Below, one piece after another: positions 39,445-46,918 of a DNA stretch of 64,000 nucleotides (positions within the stretch are counted from its first letter, which is position 1; each line of letters starts with the position of its first letter). The position numbers and the translations under genes were made by a program. This DNA comes from Wenyingzhuangia marina (lineage in GTDB: Bacteria; Bacteroidota; Bacteroidia; Flavobacteriales; Flavobacteriaceae): contig NZ_FQXQ01000003.1 in assembly GCF_900130035.1 (NCBI RefSeq), positions 372,001 through 436,000 on the forward strand, read 5' to 3'. The notes beneath the pieces are model-generated. The model was not told the origin of the DNA. It did no database searches and saw nothing but the letters and a program-made list of their open reading frames with translations.

Positions 39445-39709
39445 TATAGGTTGTTTAATTGTATAGCAATTATTGAATGGTATTGATAAAAATAGGTCTT
39501 TAATAATAAATGATATAACCTATAATTATTAGATATAAAAATACCAAAAACTTTAATGAATTCTAGAATTTATTATCTATTTAAAAATAACGGTTGGTAT
39601 ATGAAAAATTAGACGGTTACCAAGTTTTTTTCTACTACTAAAATTAAGAGCATTTACATAGCGATAATTCCTATTGCCAATATAAAATATGATGTTTTGT
39701 TTTTTTAAC

Positions 39710-40498
39710 TTATTTTGTTAGGTAATTTGTGGGTGTTTTTCCAAAATGTTTTTTAAAAGTAGTAATGAATGAACTAACATTTTCATAACCTAAATCAAAG
39801 GCAATTTGTTTTACACTTTTATTTTCTCCTAGCTGCTTTACTGCTTCCATTAATTTTAAACGCATTTTCCAATCTCCAAAGCTCATGCCTAATTCCTTGT
39901 TAAATAATCTAGAAAGTGTTCTCGGACTCACAGATGATTTATTGGCGTAATAATCAATGTTTTTTTTGCTTGAGAAATTATGCATTAAATCATCTACTAC
40001 TATTTTTACTCTTTTTTCTTGGCTTGTTGGTAAAAAGGTTGTGCTTGCTTTTAAGATAGAAATTTCATCTAAGAATACCTCAATTACTCTACTTTGTGGT
40101 ATAGTTAATTTGTTGGGATTACCAAAAGAGACTATTTTTTTTAGAAGACTGTTTAAAAAACTTGAATTGTCAAATGCAAAGCTATCTTTTGGAAGATTAT
40201 TTAATTTTGATTTGTCAATAAATGCTGTAATTACCCTTACATTCTTTGGGAAAAAAACTTGGTGTTCCTCGTTACTGGCAATCCAAACACTTTGTAAAGG
40301 ATTAATTATCCATATATTGCTTTTTGTTACAACTTTCATTACACCTGAATTACATGATATAATTTGTGCTCTTGGATGCGCGTGTGAATTTGCACATTTG
40401 GCATTTTGAATATTTTCAGAATAGGTGCTTACTGGACGGAATTCGTTTATTTCGTATCCTGAATCTATTTTAATATTTGTCTTGTAATCAATATTCAT
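39710..40498 (-). CDS. AraC-family transcriptional regulator (cupin N-domain)
   Basis: 262 residues. N-terminal cupin half (SHAHPRAQIISCNSGVMKVV at about 40-60, PLQSVWIASNEEHQVFF), C-terminal AraC HTH pair (INYYANKSSVSPRTLSR-like stretch, then VKQIAFDLGYENVSSFITTF KKHFG). It is divergent from the methyltransferase gene across 68 bases and may control it. The domain order is that of the one-component regulators whose cupin pocket binds a small ligand. Confidence 0.87.
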   Translation of the reverse strand: MNIDYKTNIKIDSGYEINEFRPVSTYSENIQNAKCANSHAHPRAQIISCNSGVMKVVTKSNIWIINPLQSVWIASNEEHQVFFPKNVRVITAFIDKSKLNNLPKDSFAFDNSSFLNSLLKKIVSFGNPNKLTIPQSRVIEVFLDEISILKASTTFLPTSQEKRVKIVVDDLMHNFSSKKNIDYYANKSSVSPRTLSRLFNKELGMSFGDWKMRLKLMEAVKQLGENKSVKQIAFDLGYENVSSFITTFKKHFGKTPTNYLTK

Positions 40499-40566
40499 TG
40501 TCTAAATATAGTAATAAAGACATTGTTTCTATTCCTGAACTTTGTAAAAATTTAAAATAATAGATT

Positions 40567-41322
40567 ATGGATGTTAAAAATCATAACAAAAACATTGTAA
40601 AACAATTTTCAAAGCAGGCTAGTGGATACACTGCAATTACTTCGCATAGTGAGGCTTTAGATAAGTTAATTTCCTTATCATCAGCTTCAAAGAGTGATTC
40701 AGTTTTAGATATTGCTTGTGGCTCTGGTATTGTATCATGTGAATTTGCCAAACATACCCATGATGTAACAGGGATTGATATAACACAAGGAATGCTTGAT
40801 GAGGCACAAAAGTTGCAAACTAAGTGCGATCTTACTAATATGACTTGGCAAATTGGAGATGTTGACAATTTACCTTATGAAGATGATAGCTTTTCAATTG
40901 TAATTTCAAGATTTGGTTTTCATCATTTCTTAAACCCATTTAAAGTTTTGTCTGAAATGAAAAGAGTTTGTAAACCAGGAGGAAAGGTTTTAGTGGTTGA
41001 TGTTTCTTTACCAGATTCTAAAATTAAAAAATATAATGAAATGGAAAAAAACAGGGATGATTCTCATGTTGCAGCACTTTCATTAACTGAATTTTCTAAT
41101 TTATTTAAAAAGGTCGGTTTTAAAAGTTTAAATACAGATTTTTATTCAATGCAGATTTCATTAAAAGAACAGCTTAAAGCATCTTTTCCAAGAGACAAAA
41201 ATACTTTAAAAAACATGATTATTACTGATGTGGGAGTAAATGATTTAGGAATAAATGTGTTAAAATTAAATGAAGAATATTTTTTGCAGTATCCAATTCA
41301 TATTTTTTCATTAAAAAAATAA
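40567..41322 (+). CDS. Class I SAM-dependent methyltransferase
   Basis: 251 residues. UbiE/BioC-like Rossmann methyltransferase. SAM-binding motif I VLDIACGSGIVSCEFA (about 47-62), acidic residue after strand 2 in VTGIDITQGMLDEAQ, motif with DVDNLPYEDDSFSIVISRF (about 98-116), and KPGGKVLVVDVSLP after motif III. The substrate cannot be read from the sequence. Divergent from an AraC regulator, ends in a strong terminator. Confidence 0.88.
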   Translation: MDVKNHNKNIVKQFSKQASGYTAITSHSEALDKLISLSSASKSDSVLDIACGSGIVSCEFAKHTHDVTGIDITQGMLDEAQKLQTKCDLTNMTWQIGDVDNLPYEDDSFSIVISRFGFHHFLNPFKVLSEMKRVCKPGGKVLVVDVSLPDSKIKKYNEMEKNRDDSHVAALSLTEFSNLFKKVGFKSLNTDFYSMQISLKEQLKASFPRDKNTLKNMIITDVGVNDLGINVLKLNEEYFLQYPIHIFSLKK

Positions 41323-41349
41323 AAAAGCCCTCTTCATCGGGGGCTTTTT
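41322..41349 (+). terminator. Terminator after the methyltransferase gene
   Basis: Stem AAAAAGCCCTC / GGGGGCTTTTT with loop TTCATC, followed by T. It overlaps the last base of the stop codon. Confidence 0.88.
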
Positions 41350-41521
41350 ATGTATGGAATGTAATGGTTAGTATATTAAAAATAGGGGGATTTTATCCAT
41401 ATATAATTTTCAGAATTAGAGTATTTTGTACAGGATTTTCTACGAAGAGGTTTTTAATTAATTCAGTATATTTTTAGATCCCATATTTCATATTTATTAT
41501 TAAATGTTTTTTTTCAAAAAT

Positions 41522-41776
41522 TCAGTGATTATATAAATATATTTCATAGCCTAATAATTCACATTCAATTCCTTTACTTTTTAGTTGTTGAGCTATTGAA
41601 TTTATATCAATTACTTTAACTTCAATTCTTAAAATAGAGTGACCGTAAGGGTATGGTTTATTAAAATCTTCCAAGTCAAAATTGAATTCTACCTGTGGAT
41701 AATTCTTTTCCAAAAATTGTAAAATTTCTATTGATAGAATTTCTGATTTTACATTGGTTATAAACACTTCTACCAT
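41522..41776 (-). CDS. Small protein, ferredoxin-like (HMA-fold-like) pattern, no CxxC
   Basis: 84 residues. Predicted order beta (VEVFITNV), alpha (ILSIEILQFLEKNY), beta (VEFNFDLED), beta (SILRIEVKVID), alpha (INSIAQQLKSKGIE), beta (CELLGYEIY). This resembles a heavy-metal-associated domain but lacks the metal-binding CxxC of that family. Its ATG follows the flavoprotein stop by one base (TAATATG), so it is translationally coupled to it. I do not recognise a named family. Confidence 0.65.
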   Translation of the reverse strand: MVEVFITNVKSEILSIEILQFLEKNYPQVEFNFDLEDFNKPYPYGHSILRIEVKVIDINSIAQQLKSKGIECELLGYEIYLYNH

Positions 41777-41777
41777 A

Positions 41778-42680
41778 TTAAAAATTTTCTTGAGTGAGTT
41801 CTTGATTTATCATTGTACCCGTTATGTTTCCACTGTTAACAGCCATTGATACAGAACGCATCATTGTACTATTGTCTCCACAGGCAAATATGCCTTCTTC
41901 TGTGGTTTTTTGCATAAAATTTACTTCAATGTATCCCTCTTCCGTAAATTCACAACCCAATTCTTTGGGAATATTAGAGTTTTGTTCAAACGGAACAGGA
42001 GCATATGCACATTCAAAATTTTCCTTACTTCCATCTTTAAATACAATACTTTTTAATTGCCCATTAGTATGATTGATTGAAGAAACTTCTTTTTCGATGA
42101 TTTGAATATTATGTTGTTTTAATTTTTCGAGCTGTTTTTCTTCAAACGCTTCTATTTTTGAAGTGATAATTGTTATTTCTTTTGTTAAATTGTTTACTAA
42201 AGATGCAAGATGAAGCACTCTTTCTCCATTATAAATTATAGTGGTTTTTTTATTTCGTATTTCGTAACCATGGCAATAAGGACAGTGTACTACGGAAATT
42301 CCCCAACATTCCATAAAACCACTTATATCTGGTATTATGTCTTTAATTCCAGTGGCAAAAACCAATTTTTTTGCTGTAAAAACATCTCCATTTGAGGTAG
42401 TGATTTGAAAACCTTTTTTAATTTTCTTTCCACCTACAGCAAATCCGTTATAAAATTTTACACTGTCATATTTTGCTACTTGATTCTTTGCAATTTCAGA
42501 AATTTCTTTTGGTGTACTTCCATCTTGAGTTAAAAAATTATGTGAATGTGGCGTTTGTCGATTACACGGTTTTCCAGCATCAATTACCAATGTTTTGCGA
42601 AGGGAACGACCTAAAGTCATTGCTGCTGAAAGTCCTGCATAACTTCCACCAATTATAATTACTTCAAAGACCTTGTTCAT
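41778..42680 (-). CDS. Thioredoxin-reductase-like NAD(P)/FAD oxidoreductase
   Basis: 300 residues. FAD-binding IIIGGSYAGLSAAMTLGRS at residues 9-27, redox-active-type CPYC in VVHCPYCHGYE (about 132-142), a second nucleotide-binding half, and the FAD C-terminal motif FACGDNSTMM with VNSGNITGTM after it. This is the TrxB-like group of stand-alone flavoproteins; whether it reduces thioredoxin or another disulfide partner is open. Divergent from a Fur-family gene with two palindromes in between, so it is probably regulated by that protein. First gene of a two-gene operon with the small protein downstream. Confidence 0.87.
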   Translation of the reverse strand: MNKVFEVIIIGGSYAGLSAAMTLGRSLRKTLVIDAGKPCNRQTPHSHNFLTQDGSTPKEISEIAKNQVAKYDSVKFYNGFAVGGKKIKKGFQITTSNGDVFTAKKLVFATGIKDIIPDISGFMECWGISVVHCPYCHGYEIRNKKTTIIYNGERVLHLASLVNNLTKEITIITSKIEAFEEKQLEKLKQHNIQIIEKEVSSINHTNGQLKSIVFKDGSKENFECAYAPVPFEQNSNIPKELGCEFTEEGYIEVNFMQKTTEEGIFACGDNSTMMRSVSMAVNSGNITGTMINQELTQENF

Positions 42681-42699
42681 ATTATTGATTTATGTTTTA

Positions 42700-42718
42700 A
42701 ATGCGAAAATGTCGCATT
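42700..42718. promoter_or_regulatory. Operator-like palindrome 1 (19 bp)
   Basis: AATGCGA-AAATG-TCGCATT, a perfect 7-base inverted repeat with a 5-base centre. It lies just downstream of the likely transcription start of the flavoprotein gene, a position suited to repression. 13 of 19 bases match palindrome 2. Confidence 0.6.
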
Positions 42719-42729
42719 AGTTTTTTAGA

Positions 42730-42759
42730 CAAAAATACATTTTTTTTGTATTATTGCAA
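42730..42759 (-). promoter_or_regulatory. Promoter of the flavoprotein operon
   Basis: Minus-strand TATTTTTG at 42737-42730 matches TAnnTTTG. A TTG at 42759-42757 is separated from it by exactly 19 bases, the standard Bacteroidota -33/-7 distance. The -33 TTG lies inside operator-like palindrome 2. Confidence 0.6.
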
Positions 42760-42771
42760 TAAAATCGCAAT
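42753..42771. promoter_or_regulatory. Operator-like palindrome 2 (19 bp)
   Basis: ATTGC-A-AT-AAA-AT-C-GCAAT, and one more T/A pair outside. It overlaps the -33 TTG of the flavoprotein promoter and ends 4 bases before the start codon of the Fur-family gene, so binding here could control both genes. Confidence 0.6.
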
Positions 42772-42775
42772 AAAC

Positions 42776-43153
42776 ATGATTAGAAGGAATACGCCCACAA
42801 AAGAGGCAGTACTGAATTTACTACTAAATTCAAGAAAAGCATTAAGTCATGACGCTATTGAAAAGCAGTTAAATATTGAAATCAATAGAGCTACAATTTA
42901 TAGAGTATTAAACAGATTTTGTGAAGATGGGATAGTACACAAAATAGTTGCTGAAGACGGAAAACAGTATTTTGCTATTTGTAAAAAATGTGAAAATCCA
43001 CAAGAAGTTATTCAACATCATTTCCATTTTCGGTGTTTGTCGTGTGATACGATTGAATGTTTGCAAGTTCCTGTTGAATATTCAGTTCCCAATGGTTATG
43101 AAGTTCAAAATACAAATTGTGTTCTGACCGGGGTTTGTAATGACTGTTCGTAG
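42776..43153 (+). CDS. Fur-family transcriptional regulator
   Basis: 125 residues from the ATG at 42776. An earlier in-frame ATG at 42701 lies inside palindrome 1 and would add a non-family extension, so 42776 is preferred. Winged helix at about 8-70 (TPTKEAVLNLLLNSRKALS, RATIYRVLNRFCEDGIVHK). The metal part has CKKC, HHFHFRCLSCDTIECLQVP and the C-terminal CNDC, i.e. paired CxxC motifs. Paralogue of the Fur-like gene at 11.5 kb. Divergent from the flavoprotein operon. The cofactor and sensed signal are unknown (zinc, iron or peroxide are all family options). Confidence 0.85.
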   Translation: MIRRNTPTKEAVLNLLLNSRKALSHDAIEKQLNIEINRATIYRVLNRFCEDGIVHKIVAEDGKQYFAICKKCENPQEVIQHHFHFRCLSCDTIECLQVPVEYSVPNGYEVQNTNCVLTGVCNDCS

Positions 43154-43197
43154 GTTTGTTTACATTGCCCACAGGTTCCCAATAACCCAACCATATT

Positions 43198-43284
43198 AAA
43201 GAGCGATCAAAATAATTGATAACTCTTTAATATAGTTGTCTCTTGTATGTTTGTTATTTAAATACCTTCTGCAAGGTGTTTTAA
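43198..43284. repeat. Direct repeat copy A (fnr 3'-end copy), left edge of island
   Basis: 87 bp that align to 48113-48196 with three mismatches and one 3-base gap. On the minus strand it reads the last codons of the crp/fnr gene (LKHLAEGI, stop) and its terminator stem, although no such gene lies upstream here. The homology ends abruptly on both sides. Confidence 0.85.
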
Positions 43285-43310
43285 GTTTCTGTTTTTTTTA
43301 TTTAAAACAG

Positions 43311-44756
43311 CTATTTATTAATAAATTGGGTATAGTGAGCATAGCGTTCAAAAATCTGATTGACGTAATTATAGGGCTCAATTCCTCTAACATAACCGTA
43401 CTTTATGATAGGATTGTTGTAGTTTTTGGGATGGCTCAAAGCCAAGATCATATTTTCAACATTGTCATCCCAAACAAAGGCATCCAAACCTTTTTTGGTA
43501 GCTAACTTTTGAGCATCTTTAACATGATACAATCCACAATTATAAGAGGCCATCGTAAATTTAGTTCGCTGTATAGAGTCTTTAATTTTGTCGAAATTAT
43601 TCCAAATCTGTCTAAGATATTTGATTCCCCCACTAATACTTTGTTTTGGGTTACTGCGATCTTGGACTCCCAGTTCTTCGGCAGTTTTAGGCATCAATTG
43701 CATCAGACCTTTCGCATTGGCCCAAGAACTATTGTTTGGATCAAATCTTGATTCTTGATAAATTAGGGAAGCTACTAAACGCCAATCCCAATTAATTTTT
43801 TCGGCATGTTTTTGAATAAGTGCATCGTAAGGGCTAATTTCCTCTTTGTTTAAACTATAGAAGTCACTTTTTACACGTCGTCTAAAGTTCTTTTTATTTT
43901 TAAAGTACTTATTATAAATAACATTATAATCAACCTCTTTTCTGAAATCTTCTAGCCATAAATTTATAGCATTTAGTAATTTGGGTGAGTTTATACGTGT
44001 GGCCCATCCAATTCTTTGTGAAAAACTAACAGGTACCTCAATGTCTAAAATAGGATAATAAGAAGCCATAATTTTGGCGATATTATTATCTGAAATCGTG
44101 TATTTAATATTCCCTTTGGCTACTTGTTTAATGATTTCATCTGTAGCCATTTCACCTGATAATTTATTAATATAAATGTTACCACCAAGCTCATCGCTAA
44201 GATTCTCAATACGCTCGCTGTAAGATGAACCTTCACGAATGGATACTGTGTCTTGTAGTAATTCTATGGCATCCTGTATCAACGCATTTTCCAATTTGTG
44301 CCAATGCATGGTACGCCAATTGTCTGGTTTTTTTTGAACTAATACCTGTTTGGTTAGGTACAAATAGTTTGTAAATGATACAGATGCTTTACGGTCTCCT
44401 GTAATCGCGAGTCCGTGTGCCAAAATATCACCTTCACCTTGATTGAGTTTGATAATAAGTTCATCAAGATCTTTAACCACAACCATTTCAAGTTCAAGAT
44501 TTAGATGTTTGGCTAATCTTTTAAGTAATTCATACTCGTAGCCCATGGGTTGTCCCTTGTATAAAAAATAGCTTGTTCCGCTATAGACTGTAAGCGCTTT
44601 AAGTATGCCATCTTTTTTAATGGACTCTAAATCACGTTTCAAAATAGGCTGTTTGTTAATTGCATCCTTTTTTTTTGGTTGCTCACAATTAATTAAAAAC
44701 AGACATAATATTAATGCCAAATAGTGCTTTTTAAACAAGGAAGATTGCAGCTGCAT
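43311..44756 (-). CDS. MltF-like lytic transglycosylase lipoprotein
   Basis: 481 residues. N-terminal signal MQLQSSLFKKHYLALILCLFLINC with lipobox Cys. An SBP_bac_3-type domain (about 50-290: LTVYSGTSYFLYKGQPMGYEYELLKRLAKH) precedes a C-terminal SLT/lysozyme-like domain (WRLVASLIYQESRFDPNNSS with the catalytic Glu, GLMQLMPKTAEELGV, YLRQIWNNFD, MASYNCGLYHVKDA). This is the MltF arrangement, cleaving peptidoglycan glycan strands to 1,6-anhydro ends. It lies 27 bases from repeat copy A, at the edge of the island. Confidence 0.9.
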   Translation of the reverse strand: MQLQSSLFKKHYLALILCLFLINCEQPKKKDAINKQPILKRDLESIKKDGILKALTVYSGTSYFLYKGQPMGYEYELLKRLAKHLNLELEMVVVKDLDELIIKLNQGEGDILAHGLAITGDRKASVSFTNYLYLTKQVLVQKKPDNWRTMHWHKLENALIQDAIELLQDTVSIREGSSYSERIENLSDELGGNIYINKLSGEMATDEIIKQVAKGNIKYTISDNNIAKIMASYYPILDIEVPVSFSQRIGWATRINSPKLLNAINLWLEDFRKEVDYNVIYNKYFKNKKNFRRRVKSDFYSLNKEEISPYDALIQKHAEKINWDWRLVASLIYQESRFDPNNSSWANAKGLMQLMPKTAEELGVQDRSNPKQSISGGIKYLRQIWNNFDKIKDSIQRTKFTMASYNCGLYHVKDAQKLATKKGLDAFVWDDNVENMILALSHPKNYNNPIIKYGYVRGIEPYNYVNQIFERYAHYTQFINK

Positions 44757-44933
44757 ACGGAATGTATCTTTAAGGTTTCCTTGTAAAATACAAAAAATAT
44801 ATCGGACAGAATTTAACTCTTACTTAGCTTAAAGAAATATTAGGTTACTCAAAATTATCATTCAAACAAATATCAAATGAATTTATTATCAGTGTTTTAG
44901 ATTTTATATATCGTTATTAGGTATGTAAGAAAA

Positions 44934-45455
44934 CTATTCTAATGCTTTCCATTCTTCTTTGGTAGCTTCAGATTTTTGATTTTCCATTAACGCATACCAC
45001 TTGTCATTACGTTTTACAAGCAGCATTTCAAAATGTATATAATCTTCAGTAGGGTTACCGTGGCTATCTGTTGAGGTAAAATAGAAAATTCCTGTTTCAA
45101 ACGCAGTAGTTTTACTCCCAATTCTTTTTGATAAACGAAATTCTACCTTATCATTTTTCTTTCCCAACTTGGTGTCAATAAACCCTTGTTTCCAGTTGTC
45201 TAGCGCTTCTGTAATTGATATTGACTTATTTTGTTTAATAACAAGAACAGCATCAGGATGGTAAGCAGCTTGGTAACCCTCAAAATCACCTTCTCGAACG
45301 GTGCGAGATAGTTCTGTCCAGAATTTATCAAGTTCTGACAATCTTGCAGAATCTTTTTGAATTTCTTGGTAAATATTGTTGTTAAAAGAATTTGCTTTGG
45401 TTGTTCCAATACTTACAATGATGATGATTGCGGTAAGAAAAAGATTTTTTTTCAT
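44934..45455 (-). CDS. Exported NTF2/SnoaL-like (DUF4440-type) protein
   Basis: 173 residues from the ATG at 45455, which gives the signal peptide KKNLFLTAIIIIVSIGTTKANS. The mature part is an NTF2-like cone fold: FWTELSRTVREGDFEGYQAAY HPDAVLVI, GFIDTKLGKK, ETGIFYFTSTD, FEMLLVKRNDKWYALMENQ. Such proteins bind small ligands or are enzymes; residues for a specific role are not evident. It starts 4 bases after the stop of the tail-tube gene (stop at 45460), so both are in one transcript. It has no link to the cbb3 genes. Confidence 0.8.
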   Translation of the reverse strand: MKKNLFLTAIIIIVSIGTTKANSFNNNIYQEIQKDSARLSELDKFWTELSRTVREGDFEGYQAAYHPDAVLVIKQNKSISITEALDNWKQGFIDTKLGKKNDKVEFRLSKRIGSKTTAFETGIFYFTSTDSHGNPTEDYIHFEMLLVKRNDKWYALMENQKSEATKEEWKALE

Positions 45456-45459
45456 GTTG

Positions 45460-45921
45460 TTATCCATTTGTAATTATTAATTCTTCATGTGCTATTTCTA
45501 AGATATCTACAGCCACCTCATTCTCATCAGACTCAAGATTGGTACTTGTTATTTTTGTTGGCCAGGCATTGTTTAATTGCCATTGTATGGTTACCTCATT
45601 GTTCTCATTTAGCAATTGAATAATAATTGTTCGGCGTTCGATGGTATTCATGGCTATTTGTGAATGAAAATCCCAAAAAGCATTGTTGTTTAAAAACACG
45701 CCTCTTTTCATCACAACATTTCCGTTTTTTACTATTCCTGGTGTTTTAATGGTAGAAAAAAGCTTGCTGTTACTTTTTCGATATTCAATTATTTGACTTT
45801 CAACGTCCATTCCTGATACTTCTTGAAAGGAAATTTTTTTAAGTTCAATACCAAGGTCTACTTTAAACCTAAACTTAGGCATAGGCCAATTTGATCCTTC
45901 TTTACTTCCGTCGTCTGCCAT
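45460..45921 (-). CDS. Phage-tail gp19/contractile injection tube protein (orphan)
   Basis: 153 residues. Matches the T4 gp19-like tail-tube family used in contractile injection systems: PMPKFRFKVDLG near the start, FQEVSGMDVESQIIEYRKS, FSTIKTPGIVKNGNVVMKRG, and the end LNNAWPTKITSTNLESDENE followed by VDILEIAHEEL. Tube proteins polymerise into the inner tube of a contractile tail. No sheath, baseplate, spike or AAA+ gene is present in the window, so it stands alone. First gene of a two-gene unit with the exported NTF2-like protein. Confidence 0.85.
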   Translation of the reverse strand: MADDGSKEGSNWPMPKFRFKVDLGIELKKISFQEVSGMDVESQIIEYRKSNSKLFSTIKTPGIVKNGNVVMKRGVFLNNNAFWDFHSQIAMNTIERRTIIIQLLNENNEVTIQWQLNNAWPTKITSTNLESDENEVAVDILEIAHEELIITNG

Positions 45922-46141
45922 AATATTTTTTTAGTGTTATTTGTTGTCTATGGTTAGTATATGGCAAGTAGAATAGTAGAAAGCGAAAAACTTTCGGATT
46001 TGCACTGAGCCAAAGCGTTGTATTTTGTTTTTATCTTATTCATTTTAAAAGCCAAATCAACGATTTGGTGGAGTTTGTAAATAGCACTAATTTTATTAAA
46101 TCACTTAACGCCCTATTTGATATATACCGTGTTAGCAGAGG
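45922..46141. other. Gene-free gap between tail-tube gene and CBASS-like effector
   Basis: 220 bases with no supported gene. It contains a 7-base inverted repeat CCAAATC-AAC-GATTTGG (46052-46068) that has no U run, so it is not a typical terminator. No promoter element was recognised with confidence. Confidence 0.5.
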
Positions 46142-46918
46142 TTATTTTAGGGTGTACTGTTCTTTCAATTTCTCCCATTGCTCTGATAAGTATGGGTTGA
46201 ATTTTTTATACAGTGATTCACTAATCAATAAGTTAAATGTCGAAAGTGTTGTTTCGTAATTTAAAACTGTCAGGATAATTTCAGGCTCTTTTTTAGAAGT
46301 AATCTCTTCTTCTTTCAAATCATTATAAAGTCGGCAAAAGCTGTCGAGAATATTTTTTACTCTTAGACAAAAAACGGAATGGTTAACAGCATCTGAAATT
46401 AGGTAAATTGGCAAAGTCAGTTGTAGAACCATAGTTAACACAGTATTATAACCTTGAACAGCAAGAGTTAAAATTATTACTGCAACAATTAGATTTATTA
46501 TCCATTTCTCCTTTAGACACTTAATTGCCAAATTATAGGTGAAATAACAACTCTCAAAACTGTTAGCTCCCATTCTTAAAATACCATTTTCAATAGTATC
46601 ATTATTATAATATTTGTTTGATTTATTTGAAGAATAGTTTGTGCCAAATGAATTATCTACAAAGTCTGAGCGTTTGTCAAACGAAGTATGGAAAATTATG
46701 TAATTAACTACAAACTTTAGAAGAGTAAATAAAACAATTACAACAGTGTTTACATTGCTTAGAATTTCCGCCCACTCTTTGAGGTTATCAATATATTTAC
46801 TAAATATAAAATTGAGTAGAGTTAAGCCTGCTGACAAAATCAGAATTTTGAATGCTATAGAATCAATTTTCTTTGCAAGATTAAATGATTCTCTTAATGG
46901 GTTGTAGTATTCATTCAT
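46142..46918 (-). CDS. Multi-TM effector of CBASS-like module (S-4TM-like)
   Basis: About 258 residues from the ATG at 46918 (a start at 46939 inside the upstream gene is possible). Four hydrophobic segments: IAFKILILSAGLTLLNFIF, NVNTVVIVLFTLLKFVVNYI, WIINLIVAVIILTLAVQ and VLTMVLQLTLPIYLISDAV. After TM2 comes a soluble stretch with DNSFGTNY, and a soluble tail follows TM4. This arrangement is close to S-4TM effectors (SMODS-associated 4TM), which are thought to damage the membrane once a cyclic nucleotide binds. Overlaps the CD-NTase gene by 8 bases (ATGAATGA). Assigned mainly by architecture and partner. Confidence 0.68.
   Translation of the reverse strand: MNEYYNPLRESFNLAKKIDSIAFKILILSAGLTLLNFIFSKYIDNLKEWAEILSNVNTVVIVLFTLLKFVVNYIIFHTSFDKRSDFVDNSFGTNYSSNKSNKYYNNDTIENGILRMGANSFESCYFTYNLAIKCLKEKWIINLIVAVIILTLAVQGYNTVLTMVLQLTLPIYLISDAVNHSVFCLRVKNILDSFCRLYNDLKEEEITSKKEPEIILTVLNYETTLSTFNLLISESLYKKFNPYLSEQWEKLKEQYTLK

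Noticed and set aside
42701-42775. Extra 25 residues in front of the Fur-family protein at 42776
   Set aside because: The earlier ATG lies inside a palindrome and the added residues do not look like Fur family sequence.
43311-44756. Phage endolysin or tail-associated lysozyme linked to the gp19 gene
   Set aside because: The gene has a lipoprotein signal plus an SBP_bac_3 domain, the housekeeping MltF design, and a 177-base gap from the gp19 unit.
46080-46150. Integron attC-like site (ACTTAAC ... GTTAGCA)
   Set aside because: The first box fits RYYYAAC but the second does not fit GTTRRRY and there is no integrase or second site.
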